Shown here: piece after piece, positions 17,105 through 27,371 of the stretch | How positions within the stretch are numbered: the first letter of the stretch is position 1 | How the letters are laid out: the number at the start of each line of letters is the position of its first letter | Assembly: GCA_015232575.1 (NCBI GenBank) | Contig: JADFZL010000014.1 | Span: forward strand, 1-64,000 | Reading direction: 5' to 3' | From: Candidatus Rifleibacteriota bacterium | GTDB lineage: Bacteria > Muiribacteriota > Ozemobacteria > Ozemobacterales > Ozemobacteraceae | DNA: 64,000 nucleotides | Notes under the pieces: model-generated | Seen by the model: the letters and a program-made list of their open reading frames with translations, nothing else | Database searches by the model: none | What the model was told of the DNA's origin: nothing | Made by a program: the position numbers and the translations under genes

Positions 17105-18949
17105 ATGAATTATATCCAAATATTAATAAATTATAAAGAAGTATTTATTCCTGTTTTCTTATCTCTTATTGGCATTATCGTTTACAGAGCCATTAAGAGA
17201 AGGAAGGCGGCGGCAATTTCTGCAAAAATTTGCTCAGAAACAGAATCAGAAAATCCTTCATCTGAAGAGAATCCTCCGGTTGATGGAATTGTAAATCCAT
17301 CGGATTCGCAAGAGGAACCTTCTGGCAGCAGCTTACCTCTGGAAAATATAATCAGCGGAATTCTTAACATGACACTTCCAAAAGATGAAAGGCTTTTTTC
17401 AATAAAAGAAGCAGGTAAAAAGAAAGCAGAACAAGCCACCGGAAAACTAATTGAAGCCCTCAACGACCCTGATACGGATATATCAATGGCAGCTTCTGAA
17501 AGTCTTGCCGGAATTGGAAGCGAAGAAGCAATAGAGCCCCTGCAGAAAATAATCAGTCAGACTGAAAATGATATTCTTTCGGAAATTTCCCAGCTGAACA
17601 AAAGGCAATTGTTGCTTCTTCCATCTCAACAATCTGAGACGGAGAGTGAATCTTCCAAACAAATACCTGAGTCTGATTTCAAATATGACAACAGTGTGAC
17701 TTTTTCATTTGATCAGCTTCCTGAGGAGTATTTTCTACCAGACGGGCAACCTTTACCAATTCACGAAATTGTTTTAACGGGTTTAAAGGACGAAAGAACA
17801 GAAATAAGGCGTTTAGCAGCAAAAGCCGCTATTGAACTTTCTGATATTAATGACCCCGAAATACTGGTTGAAACAATCCTGAACCCAGAAGAAGATGAAT
17901 TGGTGCGATTTTTTCTTCTTGAAGCACTCGGAAAGATTTCTGCAACGGAACATCTGGATTGCTTTCAAAAGTGTCTCACTGACTCGCATCCAGCAATAAG
18001 ATATTGCTGCATACAGATCATAAAAAATATTCCTACAAATGAGTCATTCGAAGGACTTTTTCCGGCACTTAAAGACGAAAATGCAATTGTAAGGGCCGCT
18101 GCAGTTTCGGGATTGTCAAGATTTAAAAATCCAGAATCGCTGGAAAAAATTCTTGAAGCTGTATCTGATCCGGAAGAGCCTGTGAACTTCTCAGCAGGAA
18201 CAGCACTTGGTGAATTTTCAGATGATTCATCTGTCGAAAAAATTATTTCTGAGTTCAGGGAGATAGACCTTTCAGGAAAAAAAGTTCTTCTCAAATACCT
18301 TCCCAATATAAAAAATGAGAAAATTTTTTCACTTTTGAGTGAGCTTACCCACAGCGATGACGAGGATATTGGGTTTGAAGCATCCATGGGGCTCATAAAA
18401 AATGAAAGATTTGAATTTCTTGATGATATAATTGAATTATCAAGAATTCGGGATGTTAAAATCAAAGAAACACTGAGTTCCCTGCAGAAATCATTGAAAA
18501 ACAATGTCTCAGAAAATATTGAAGATTCATCTGAAAACATGGCTTTTGAATTGCTCTTGAAAGAAGATGCTCTTTTGTCTGAAGAATCTGAGGAAGTATT
18601 ATCATCGGCTTTAAAGCATCCTAACCCACAAATCAGAAGCGCTGCCATGGCCGAACTTGCTCATCGTGACCCCACTAAATATCTTGATCAGATATTGGAA
18701 GGGCTTGAAGACGATGATCCAAAAGTACGTTCTACAGCTATCCTGGCGACAGGAAAACACCTGAAAAGTAATATGCTGAAGAAGATTGAAAAACTCTCTG
18801 ATGATGAATCAGAAGAAGTCAGATACTCGCTGGCAAAGGTTCTGGGCGACTCTGACAGTGATGAATCAAGAGCTTTGCTGAAAAAAATGGCAAATACCGA
18901 TTATTCTTCCGACGTCAGAAGAGCAGCAAAGCTCTCTCTAAAAGAATGA
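17105..18949 (+). CDS. Membrane-anchored HEAT-repeat protein
   Basis: Protein of 614 aa. Residues 8-28 form a transmembrane helix, followed by an acidic, disordered linker (residues 40-85) and then PBS/HEAT-like helical repeats to the C terminus, such as EVRYSLAKVLGDSDSDES and VRSTAILATG. Such arrays are protein-binding scaffolds. The partner is unknown. It ends five bases before the convergent carbamate kinase gene, so there is no room for a terminator between them. Confidence 0.75.
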   Translation: MNYIQILINYKEVFIPVFLSLIGIIVYRAIKRRKAAAISAKICSETESENPSSEENPPVDGIVNPSDSQEEPSGSSLPLENIISGILNMTLPKDERLFSIKEAGKKKAEQATGKLIEALNDPDTDISMAASESLAGIGSEEAIEPLQKIISQTENDILSEISQLNKRQLLLLPSQQSETESESSKQIPESDFKYDNSVTFSFDQLPEEYFLPDGQPLPIHEIVLTGLKDERTEIRRLAAKAAIELSDINDPEILVETILNPEEDELVRFFLLEALGKISATEHLDCFQKCLTDSHPAIRYCCIQIIKNIPTNESFEGLFPALKDENAIVRAAAVSGLSRFKNPESLEKILEAVSDPEEPVNFSAGTALGEFSDDSSVEKIISEFREIDLSGKKVLLKYLPNIKNEKIFSLLSELTHSDDEDIGFEASMGLIKNERFEFLDDIIELSRIRDVKIKETLSSLQKSLKNNVSENIEDSSENMAFELLLKEDALLSEESEEVLSSALKHPNPQIRSAAMAELAHRDPTKYLDQILEGLEDDDPKVRSTAILATGKHLKSNMLKKIEKLSDDESEEVRYSLAKVLGDSDSDESRALLKKMANTDYSSDVRRAAKLSLKE

Positions 18950-18954
18950 GGTTT

Positions 18955-19932
18955 TTAATAAGCTACGATTGTTGTACCTTGTTTGCCTTCGAGTGCTTCG
19001 GGGAGGCAGGCTATATCGGTTATTACGACTCGATTATTCGGATTGGCCTGAACAAATTCAATAGCCGCCTGGATTTTTGGACCCATTGAGCCCGGGGGAA
19101 ATTCTCCGGCTGCGAGATAATATCTTGCCTGCGCAAGCGTCATCCTGGAAAACTCTTCCTGATTGGGTTTTCCAAAGTTTACTGCAACCCTGTTAACGCC
19201 GGTAACGATTACGAGAGTATCTGCATTAACTGCCAGAGCTATTTTCATTGTGGCAAGATCTTTATCTATAACGCAATCTATTCCTTCGAGGGTTTTATCT
19301 TTTTCGTAATAAACGGGAATTCCTCCGCCGCCGCCGGTTACTACGACATAGTTCTGGGAAATAAGTGATTTAATAGCATCTTTTTCAACGATATCCAGTG
19401 GATAAGGTGAAGCTACGTAGCGTCTGTATCCGCGATTGGCATCATTTTTCATGACCCAGCCTTTGTCTGATTCGAGTTTCTTAGCTTCTTCTTCGGAATA
19501 AAATTTTCCGATGGGTTTAGTAGGATTTTTTATTGATGGATCATTAGGATCAACAATAATCTGTGCTGGAATTGTTACAACGTTTCTCCAGATTCCTGCT
19601 TTAATCATAATATTTTGAAGTGATTGCTCGATCATATAACCCATTGAACCACAGGTCATTGCATCAGCTATTCCCAGCGGAGTCTCGGGAACTTCGTCTC
19701 TTGCCTTATCGACCATGAGCATAACAGCGCCAACCTGCGGGCCATTTCCGTGAGTAATAACAAAGTTGTAGTTCTTTTTCATCAACTCTACAACTGGTTT
19801 CATTGACTCACGTGTATTGGCAAATTGTTCATAAACGGTGCCCTTTTCACCTTTTTTCTGAAGAGCGTTACCGCCAAGCGCCAGTACAACCAGCTTTTTT
19901 GCTGAAGAATCATCGTTCTTTGATCTTAACAT
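18955..19932 (-). CDS. arcC: Carbamate kinase
   Basis: Protein of 325 aa that transfers phosphate between carbamoyl phosphate and ADP. The amino-acid-kinase motifs are visible: LALGGNAL near residue 17, THGNGPQVG near 60, VTGGGGGIPV near 198 and GSMGPKIQAA near 280. No arginine deiminase or ornithine carbamoyltransferase gene is near it, so the carbamoyl phosphate comes from elsewhere (arginine, purine or allantoin breakdown are options). Confidence 0.93.
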   Translation of the reverse strand: MLRSKNDDSSAKKLVVLALGGNALQKKGEKGTVYEQFANTRESMKPVVELMKKNYNFVITHGNGPQVGAVMLMVDKARDEVPETPLGIADAMTCGSMGYMIEQSLQNIMIKAGIWRNVVTIPAQIIVDPNDPSIKNPTKPIGKFYSEEEAKKLESDKGWVMKNDANRGYRRYVASPYPLDIVEKDAIKSLISQNYVVVTGGGGGIPVYYEKDKTLEGIDCVIDKDLATMKIALAVNADTLVIVTGVNRVAVNFGKPNQEEFSRMTLAQARYYLAAGEFPPGSMGPKIQAAIEFVQANPNNRVVITDIACLPEALEGKQGTTIVAY

Positions 19933-20388
19933 TTAATTTCATCCCCTTTTTATGGAAAGACTTTCAGGGTCAACCATGTCATAAACCGCATGAAAAAATG
20001 CAAATTGCCATTATATTACATTTCACAGCAGAATATCCTGATAATAACCCTTCTGATGCATTTTAAAGCTTGTTGATTGCCGAGTCAACAAGTTTCATAA
20101 AAGCAAGAAGCAGACATAAAATACTGAATACGTTTTGCTATTAATAGAATTTTCAAAGAAGTGAAGTTTAGTATCTGCTCAATAATTAGTGGAATTCCTA
20201 CTCTGTCATTTCCACCGAAGTGAGAAACCCCACTTTTGAGATCTCTCACAATACCCCTAATTATTCAGCAGATACGAAGCTTATGTGTCGGCAATGAAAA
20301 AAAAGTTTGTTAAGAGAAAATTGTCTGCTATAATTGCGTAAGAGAAAATATTCAATAATCTGATTTATCAAACTAAAAATTATTCAGA
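19933..20388. other. Intergenic region with a MITE-like inverted repeat
   Basis: This 456-base stretch separates arcC from the ABC/vWA run. I see no gene. The element at 20171-20275 is its main feature. Confidence 0.5.
20171..20275. repeat. MITE-like element of about 105 bp with 19-bp terminal inverted repeats
   Basis: The ends gtatctgctcaataattag (20171-20189) and ctaattattcagcagatac (20257-20275) are inverted repeats with one mismatch. The centre contains gtcatttccaccgaagtgagaaa and gagatctctcac, related to the dispersed gtcat-type repeats seen elsewhere in the window. Confidence 0.6.
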
Positions 20389-22242
20389 GTGAAAAAAAAT
20401 ATGGAATACTCCATGAAACTGCTGAAAAAAACGGGCGTGTTTTTTCTTTTATTCATTTCAATATATCAAATTTCCTTCGCTTCACAAAAGAGAACTATTA
20501 AAACAGGGCATATCACAGGCTCAGCGTTTACTGTCGGTGATGTTGAACTTGATATTAATCAGCCTCTTCCCGGTGTAAGCAAGCATGGTTACATTGAATA
20601 TCAAATAACTTTAAAAAATATTTCTTCTGATAATCCATACACAGTTAAGATTTCAATGCCCGCAATTTCTTATTCTACCAGCGAGGCACATATTGAAGAA
20701 ATCAGCCGAACAGTTGTTGTCCCACCTGACTCAAATGTAAAAGTCTCTTTATTTCAACCTCCTCTCCCACTTAGAGGTGATAAATTAAAAGCACAGATAC
20801 TTGAAACCGGTGAGCAGGAAGTTTTTCCTATTACAAATGTTTCAAGAGAACTTTTTAACAGATGGACAAAATATCTTCCGTGTGTACTTGAAAGCCCTGC
20901 TGTTGGAAGAGAAGAATTTCCGTTCCTTTCTGTTGATGAAAAAAAGGGTTATTACAAGGGATACGGAGGCCTATGCAAATCGGGTGTTCCTCCGAGAGGC
21001 TGGTCAGAAAACTGGCTTGGATACACAAGATATGATGGACTTCTTTTAACCGCATCAGAGCTGAAAGATTGCTCACCAGAAGTATTTCAGGCCATTCAAA
21101 AATACACTGAAGCCGGTGGAAATCTAATAGTTTTGGGAAAATATTCCCCTCCCAGTCACTGGAAAGATGCTTACGCCTATGAAAAAGACAATAGGATAAT
21201 GTCCAAAGACCAGGAAATAGATAGATTTCTGGCGGGGATTGGTACCTGCTTTGTCATTCCAGAATCGAATATTTCAAATATTTCAACTGACACCTGGAAG
21301 CTTATAGAAAGACAGGTCACTGTCTGCAAAGATCTCTGGGAACAAAACGAAGGAACAAATGGTAGTACTTTTTTTCCAATAACAGGTATTGAATCAATAC
21401 CTGTACGGGCTTTATTTGCAATTATTTTCATCTATGCGATTCTGATCGGACCTCTGAACATTTATTTTTTCACAAAGCTTAACAAAAGAATACTTATTCT
21501 TGCATCTGTACCAGTTCTTTCTCTGGCTGCATGTTTAACAATTCTTTTGTATTCGGCATTTCTTGAAGGATGGCTGGCAAAGGGAAGAGCGAGTGTTTTT
21601 ACTCTACTGGATGAAGAGAGAAAGCAGGCTGTGAGTTTTGGCTGGCTGGCACTTTACAACCCTCTGACCACAGATCGGGCAATTTTCAGCGCAGAAACAG
21701 AATTAAATCCTCATCTTATTCCAGACAAATATTCGTTCCTTGGAGGACCATGCAGAGTAGACTGGACTCGAGAGCAGGTATTCGGGGGCAATTGGCTTAT
21801 CGCGAGACTTCCATCACATTTCAAGGTCAGAAAAGTTGAAACACGACGTGAAAGAATAATTGTCAAAAGAATTGATGAATCAGGAGCAACCATAATAAAC
21901 GGTCTGGGAGCAAAAATAGTGAAATTTTATCTCATGGACGGCAAAGGTCGAATTTTTGAAGCTTCTGATGTTGAAACCGGAAAAGATGCACAATTGCTCA
22001 AAGTAAACAATATTTTCGAAAAGAGGTCGTCTGACGCCCTAAATTCAATATTAGCTGCAGACTGGCTGACGATAAAAACCAAAGTTTCAGCAAAACCACA
22101 TTTATACCTGAGTGAAAATTCATACATCGCATTTCTTACTGATGCACCCTTCCTGGAAACAGGCCTTTCTGAATTCAGCATTAATGAACGGGAAAATATT
22201 GTTTTCGGATTTCTTAAAAAAGGAATCGGAGATGAAAATTGA
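20389..22242 (+). CDS. Exported/membrane protein of the ABC-vWA run
   Basis: Protein of up to 617 aa from a GTG; ATGs at 20401 and 20413 are alternatives. A signal segment (GVFFLLFISIYQISFAS) is followed by a beta-rich extracytoplasmic region. A glutamine-amidotransferase-like segment follows (YDGLLLTASELKD...YTEAGGNLIVLG, residues ~225-265). Two transmembrane helices lie near residues 345-390, with another soluble domain behind. I see no catalytic Cys, so the GATase-like fold is probably structural. It overlaps the ABC ATPase by 11 bases. Confidence 0.65.
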   Translation: MKKNMEYSMKLLKKTGVFFLLFISIYQISFASQKRTIKTGHITGSAFTVGDVELDINQPLPGVSKHGYIEYQITLKNISSDNPYTVKISMPAISYSTSEAHIEEISRTVVVPPDSNVKVSLFQPPLPLRGDKLKAQILETGEQEVFPITNVSRELFNRWTKYLPCVLESPAVGREEFPFLSVDEKKGYYKGYGGLCKSGVPPRGWSENWLGYTRYDGLLLTASELKDCSPEVFQAIQKYTEAGGNLIVLGKYSPPSHWKDAYAYEKDNRIMSKDQEIDRFLAGIGTCFVIPESNISNISTDTWKLIERQVTVCKDLWEQNEGTNGSTFFPITGIESIPVRALFAIIFIYAILIGPLNIYFFTKLNKRILILASVPVLSLAACLTILLYSAFLEGWLAKGRASVFTLLDEERKQAVSFGWLALYNPLTTDRAIFSAETELNPHLIPDKYSFLGGPCRVDWTREQVFGGNWLIARLPSHFKVRKVETRRERIIVKRIDESGATIINGLGAKIVKFYLMDGKGRIFEASDVETGKDAQLLKVNNIFEKRSSDALNSILAADWLTIKTKVSAKPHLYLSENSYIAFLTDAPFLETGLSEFSINERENIVFGFLKKGIGDEN

Positions 22243-23173
22243 AGTAAGGAATTTAAAAAAGGTATTTGGAAGTACAAAAGCTGTTAATGATATTTCATTT
22301 TCGTTTTCTTCCGGTGATGTTATGGGTTTTGTCGGTCCAAATGGCGCGGGCAAAACAACTACGATGAAAATATTTGCGACTCTTGAAGAACCAACAGAAG
22401 GGGACATTTTCATTGATGGAATATCAATAACCGAAGAACCCGAAAAAGCCAGGGAAAAAATTGGTTATGTCCCAGATTCCCTTCCCTCGAACAAGGATAT
22501 TTCAGTTCATGATTATCTTGATTTTTTTGCCCGGGCTTACGGATTAAAAGGACAGAAAAGAAAAGATACCATTTCTGAAATTGAGGAATTTACAAACCTG
22601 ACAGGGATTAAAACCAAACTCATTGATGATCTTTCGAAGGGAATGAAACAGCGAGTATGCCTTGCACGTTCCCTCATTCATGACCCTGGCCTTCTGATTA
22701 TGGACGAACCGGCAGCGGGTCTTGATCCTCGCGCAAGGATTGAACTTCGTGAGTTGCTGCGTCTTCTTTCAAACAATGGCAAAGCAATTTTGATAAGCTC
22801 GCATATCCTTTCTGAACTCTCTGAAATATGCACTGGTGCAATAATTATCGAACAGGGCAGACTCATTTCGGCTGGCACTTTGCAGGAACTTCTTACCGTG
22901 AGCAATGCCGATCAGAAAAAGTTGCAGAAAGTAATGATTCGCCCCTTCGGAAAAGAAGATATTCTTTTGAAAAGGCTCATTGAATTTCCGTGCATTGAAA
23001 AAACAATGAAAGTAGCAGATGAAATTGAAATAACTGTCAACGGTGGAGACGAACTTCTTGTCTCGCTGCTTGCACAACTTGTTGCGGAAGATTTTCCGAT
23101 CCTGGAATACAGAAAATGCCGGAGTGATCTCGAAACTGTATTCATGAACCTTACCCGTGGAGAAGTACAATGA
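22232..23173 (+). CDS. ABC transporter ATP-binding protein
   Basis: Protein of 313 aa. Walker A GPNGAGKT at 35-42, signature LSKGMKQ at 133-139 and Walker B LLIMDEP at 153-159 are intact. A C-terminal extension of about 90 residues is as in drug/polysaccharide/GldA-type ABC-2 ATPases. I chose the ATG at 22232 (aggaat upstream, MKIEVRNLKKVF as the typical beginning). It overlaps both its neighbours by a few bases. Confidence 0.9.
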   Translation: MKIEVRNLKKVFGSTKAVNDISFSFSSGDVMGFVGPNGAGKTTTMKIFATLEEPTEGDIFIDGISITEEPEKAREKIGYVPDSLPSNKDISVHDYLDFFARAYGLKGQKRKDTISEIEEFTNLTGIKTKLIDDLSKGMKQRVCLARSLIHDPGLLIMDEPAAGLDPRARIELRELLRLLSNNGKAILISSHILSELSEICTGAIIIEQGRLISAGTLQELLTVSNADQKKLQKVMIRPFGKEDILLKRLIEFPCIEKTMKVADEIEITVNGGDELLVSLLAQLVAEDFPILEYRKCRSDLETVFMNLTRGEVQ

Positions 23174-24621
23174 ACTGGCTGAAAAACATGTATGACAAGC
23201 TTGAGGATTCAGTCAATCCGATCGTTGTTAAAGAGCTGAGACAAGCGCTTCAGGGCAAATTTATAACCGGAACATATCTTGTTTTTCTCGCTGCAATGGT
23301 ACTTGTTCTGGGTTTCATGATATTTTCCGATCTTGAAAGAATTGGCAACAGCGCAACAGGAAAAGATATATTTCAGGTAATTTTTTATCTACTTATTTTT
23401 GGTTGTACATTTATTATTCCAATTGGTACTTACAGACGTCTTTCTTCTGAACTGTCTGAAACCGATATGGCATTATATTTTGTCACGACACTGAAACCTC
23501 AATCAATTATTATCGGAAAGTGGATGGCATCGTGGATCATAGCACTTGTACTGTACACATCCGCAATGCCTTTTCTCTGTTTTACTTATATTCTGAAAGG
23601 AATTGACCTTCCGACAATATTCTTTCTGCTTATTCTGGGTCTAATTTTAGTTTCTGTTGCTATTCTGGTCTCTATTTTTGCAGCTTGTCTCCCGATGGTA
23701 CCCTCGATAAAGAGAATATTTGACGGAATTGGTGGAATATTTCTTGTATACGCCGTTATTGGATGTATTGCCATTTTCGATGATCTGATAAGAAGCGGAG
23801 TAGTAAACAGAATTTCCCATTTTGAAGGGCTTATGGGCTTGTTAACCGGACTTTTTGCCCTTTTTACTTTTTCACGTATCATTTATCTTTTTTCTGTAGC
23901 ACTGATTTCGCCACCTGCTTCAAACAGATCATTTACGCTCAGGAAAAACATCACAGTACTCTGGTTTATTTCTTTCATTATTACATGGGTATGGACATAT
24001 CATTCTACTTCTGATTTATTAATGGTATGGTTTGTAATAATCTGCATCTGCATTACACCAACTCTGCCATTTATAATAAGTGAAAGAGAAACATGGAGCA
24101 ATAGAATAAGAAAAACAATTCCTGCCAACCCTGTAAAGCGTTTTTTTTCGTATATTTTCTACAGTGGCTGGGCAGGAGGGTTCCTATGGATTCTGATGCT
24201 ATTTATTTTAACTAATCTCGCAGTTTTTCTCTTCGGCTATTTTGACAGCAGATTATCTTTCAAATCTCAGCATTTATTGGATACAAAGAATGTTTTTCAG
24301 GGCTGGGTATTTTTTATGATCGCCTATTCGCTGACTGCAAATTTAGTTCGTACAACTATTTTTGATTCTCATTTCCCGAGAAAAACGACATGGGTATTTT
24401 TTCTTGTCTTGCTTTTTATACTATCTGTATTTCCAACCGCGTTAGGTTTTATGATTTTTGGAAGAAGTATAAATGAACTGACATTTTTAAATCCTTTCAT
24501 GATAAGCGATTATAAGTTCAAGGAAGAAGTATACATAGTGGGTGCCTGCTGGGCTGCAGGTGCATTTTTATTGTCGCTTCCGATGATTTACCGAAACTAC
24601 AAGTCATTCAAACCATTATGA
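23170..24621 (+). CDS. ABC-2 type transporter permease
   Basis: Protein of 483 aa with about 11-12 hydrophobic helices. The N terminus (NPIVVKELRQALQGKFITGTYLVF) is typical of ABC-2 permeases of the GldF/NatB kind. The start overlaps the ATPase stop as ATGA. The substrate is unknown. A neighbouring vWA/DUF58 set suggests assembly or control of surface structures. Confidence 0.8.
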   Translation: MNWLKNMYDKLEDSVNPIVVKELRQALQGKFITGTYLVFLAAMVLVLGFMIFSDLERIGNSATGKDIFQVIFYLLIFGCTFIIPIGTYRRLSSELSETDMALYFVTTLKPQSIIIGKWMASWIIALVLYTSAMPFLCFTYILKGIDLPTIFFLLILGLILVSVAILVSIFAACLPMVPSIKRIFDGIGGIFLVYAVIGCIAIFDDLIRSGVVNRISHFEGLMGLLTGLFALFTFSRIIYLFSVALISPPASNRSFTLRKNITVLWFISFIITWVWTYHSTSDLLMVWFVIICICITPTLPFIISERETWSNRIRKTIPANPVKRFFSYIFYSGWAGGFLWILMLFILTNLAVFLFGYFDSRLSFKSQHLLDTKNVFQGWVFFMIAYSLTANLVRTTIFDSHFPRKTTWVFFLVLLFILSVFPTALGFMIFGRSINELTFLNPFMISDYKFKEEVYIVGACWAAGAFLLSLPMIYRNYKSFKPL

Positions 24622-25487
24622 ATGACTATCTTACATACCTTCAGAATGGAGACAAAGCTGGGTCAGGTTACAGACTCTGTATTCCGCAACGACTGCCGAC
24701 AGGCGGCAATGGATCATCCCTTGGAAAAAGCGCAGGCAGATCTCTGGAATTCATGGATTACAGAGATTACCAACCCGGAGACGATCTGCGGCACCTTGAC
24801 TGGAACGCTTATGCAAGAAGCGATAAATTAACTCTGAAAGTTTTCAGGGAAGAAATAAACCCGCATGCAGACATTCTAATCGACGGATCTGCTTCAATGA
24901 ATCTCGCAGAAAGCAGAAAGTGCGAAACTGTTATTCACCTGGCAGCTCTTCTTGCCAGAGCCGCAATCAATGCTGGTTTTAGCCACAATATCTGGCTTGC
25001 ATCAGATGGTTGCCACAAAATTCTCAACAGCAGTCTTCCGCCTGTAAACTGGCGTGGAATAACCTTTTCCTGGCCGAATGATATTTTCACTTCAATTCAA
25101 TTGAATCCACCGAAATGGAAAAGCAGAGGAATAAGGATTGTACTAAGCGATTTATTGTGGCGTGTAGATCCATTGAAGTTTCTCTGGCAGATATCAGAAG
25201 GATCTTCTGTTACAATAGTTGTACAGATCCTCAACGAAGAAGATATCAATGGACCTGAACCTGGCGCTGTCTGCCTTGTTGACTCAGAAACAGGTGAATA
25301 CAAGGAAATACTTGTTGATAATGTAATACTTGAATCTTACAGAAACAGAGTAAAAAACCATCAGGAAAACTGGCAGGCGGCGTGCCGTAAGTATTGTGGA
25401 GTATTTTCTTTTGTTTCGGTAGATCGATATCTGAATGATTTCAGGCTTTCTGAATTGTTGAGAGCGGGGATCATCAAGCCATCTTGA
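24618..25487 (+). CDS. DUF58-family protein
   Basis: Protein of 289 aa. It contains GRSLEFMDYRDYQPGDDLRHLDWNAYARSDKLTLKVFREE, in which the segment YQPGDDLRHLDWNAYARS is the DUF58 hallmark, then a vWA-like part (ADILIDGSASM, a DGSxS MIDAS-like motif). DUF58 proteins normally sit beside MoxR AAA+ ATPases and vWA proteins. Overlap with the permease is four bases. Function in this run is unknown. Confidence 0.9.
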   Translation: MNDYLTYLQNGDKAGSGYRLCIPQRLPTGGNGSSLGKSAGRSLEFMDYRDYQPGDDLRHLDWNAYARSDKLTLKVFREEINPHADILIDGSASMNLAESRKCETVIHLAALLARAAINAGFSHNIWLASDGCHKILNSSLPPVNWRGITFSWPNDIFTSIQLNPPKWKSRGIRIVLSDLLWRVDPLKFLWQISEGSSVTIVVQILNEEDINGPEPGAVCLVDSETGEYKEILVDNVILESYRNRVKNHQENWQAACRKYCGVFSFVSVDRYLNDFRLSELLRAGIIKPS

Positions 25488-25599
25488 TTAACGAGATTAT
25501 CTGGTCAAAAGCTTATCTTAAAAAAAAGAAAAGAAAAGATTTTTCTCACATAATTTAGAAGACTTGATTCCTGGGTAGATACCTGGACTGGGACGGAAG

Positions 25600-27369
25600 A
25601 TGAATATTGCTTTAACAAATTTATGGGCGCTTACCGGGCTTTCGGCAATAGTTGTACTTTTTGTGATTTATCTGTTCAAAGCTAAATTCAAAACACGTTA
25701 TGTTTCAAGTCTTATGCTCTGGGCGGAAGAATCAAAACCTACTGAAGGTGGTAAAAAGACCCAGCCAACAAGAATTCCACCGATTTTCTTTCTTGAAGCG
25801 CTTATTCTTGCCATTATTGTTCTGGCTGCGGCGAACCCATATCTTCTTGTACAAAACTCCAAATACACATATTCTATCGTTCTTGATGATTCATTTTCAA
25901 TGCTGGCAGGTGAAAAAATATCCTTCAGAGATTCTGCAATAGAGTTTCTTTCGAAAGAAAGCAAAAATTGGAAATTTTCAAAAATAAGATTAATTCTAGC
26001 GGGAAGCCGCCCGTTAATATTGTCTGATGATGCTTTGAGCACAGACCGAATGATTGATATTCTTCAGAAAGAATGGAAATGTAATTCCACGACCTCGAAT
26101 GCCCCTGATTCACTGGCACTTGCGAGAGAGCTTGGTGGAAACAACAATAGAATTATTTTTTTAACTGACCATCCACCACTGACAGAGCCTTCAGACGGCC
26201 TGACAAGATGGTATTCTTCCGGAAAAAGCCTTCCGAATCTTTCATTTTCTGAAGCTATAAGATCGAATATTGACGGCACTGAAAAAGTCATGCTGGAAAT
26301 TTCTAATTTTTCTTCGGAAGTAGTACAGACAGAATTGGGAATTACAATTGGAGAAAAAACAGAAAAATCTGCCATTTCAATAAAGCCCCACCAGAAATTT
26401 CCTTTTAAATACGAATTTTCTGAGACTGATTCCAGTGCCTCTTTTTCTGCACGAATTGGTTTAGATTCACTGATTTTTGATAATCAGATCAATCTCCTTA
26501 AATATTCAAGAAATCCCTTGCCTACTGACGTTGTAATTAAAAATGAAGAATTAAAAGATAGAATCATCGCAGCACTTGAAGCCACCGGACGGACAATTCC
26601 TGTGAAAATTAAACCTGCGCTCGTTTTTTCCGACGAAATACCATCAGAGAATTCTAAAGCTGTTGAGCCTGAGACCAACTGCTGGCGGGTTATTTTTTCT
26701 TCACCTGCTGATTCAAAACCATATCTTGGACCTTTCCTGTTTGATAAATCTCATCCGATAACTGATGGTTTAAGTCTGGCAGATTGTATCTGGGGCGCTG
26801 ACGAAAAATTTGCTCCCAGGGGAACGCCTGTAATTTTCGTTGGAAATACGCCACTGCTGAGTATTTATGGCAATCAGATCAATATTCAGCTATGTCACGA
26901 AAAGAGTAATATATTTAATTCGGCAGACTGGCCAATTCTCATTTCAAATATTATTGACTACAGAAATTCATTTTCACCGGGTCCGGAAAAATCTAATTTT
27001 TTTCTTGGAAACAATGTAAGAATAATACTTCCAGGCGAAAATAAAGAAGCGATGATTATCAGACCTGATGGTTCGATAACAAAACTGGACAAAACAGACA
27101 TCTTAACCGCTTACCATGCCAACTCTCCAGGAATACATCTATTTCGGACAGACAGAGAATCCTGGAATTTTTCGGTTAATACGGTTTCTCTTGAAGAATC
27201 CGACCTTTCGCTCTGTCAGCCTGGGACGTGGGGTTTCTGGCATGAAGGATATGAAGGCACAGATAAATTTTCGCTGCTGGCAATTCTTGCAGTAATAGCT
27301 TTACTTCTCTCAATGTTTCATGGATACTATCTTTCCAGAATAACTTCATCTGCGGGAGAGCTCACCTAG
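25600..27369 (+). CDS. BatA-type membrane protein with von Willebrand A domain
   Basis: Protein of 589 aa. The N terminus (LTNLWALTGLSAIVVLFVIYLFKAK) followed by VSSLMLWAE and a second helix (residues ~64-82) is the BatA N-terminal module. The vWA domain has SIVLDDSFSML, a DxSxS metal site. A last transmembrane helix lies near residues 560-578, so the bulk is probably extracytoplasmic. It starts 112 bases after DUF58. Confidence 0.8.
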   Translation: MNIALTNLWALTGLSAIVVLFVIYLFKAKFKTRYVSSLMLWAEESKPTEGGKKTQPTRIPPIFFLEALILAIIVLAAANPYLLVQNSKYTYSIVLDDSFSMLAGEKISFRDSAIEFLSKESKNWKFSKIRLILAGSRPLILSDDALSTDRMIDILQKEWKCNSTTSNAPDSLALARELGGNNNRIIFLTDHPPLTEPSDGLTRWYSSGKSLPNLSFSEAIRSNIDGTEKVMLEISNFSSEVVQTELGITIGEKTEKSAISIKPHQKFPFKYEFSETDSSASFSARIGLDSLIFDNQINLLKYSRNPLPTDVVIKNEELKDRIIAALEATGRTIPVKIKPALVFSDEIPSENSKAVEPETNCWRVIFSSPADSKPYLGPFLFDKSHPITDGLSLADCIWGADEKFAPRGTPVIFVGNTPLLSIYGNQINIQLCHEKSNIFNSADWPILISNIIDYRNSFSPGPEKSNFFLGNNVRIILPGENKEAMIIRPDGSITKLDKTDILTAYHANSPGIHLFRTDRESWNFSVNTVSLEESDLSLCQPGTWGFWHEGYEGTDKFSLLAILAVIALLLSMFHGYYLSRITSSAGELT

Positions 27370-27371
27370 AA

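Noticed and set aside
22112..22231. 40-residue N-terminal extension of the ABC ATPase
   Set aside because: It lies inside the upstream gene, and the ATG at 22232 begins the usual ABC sequence with a ribosome site.
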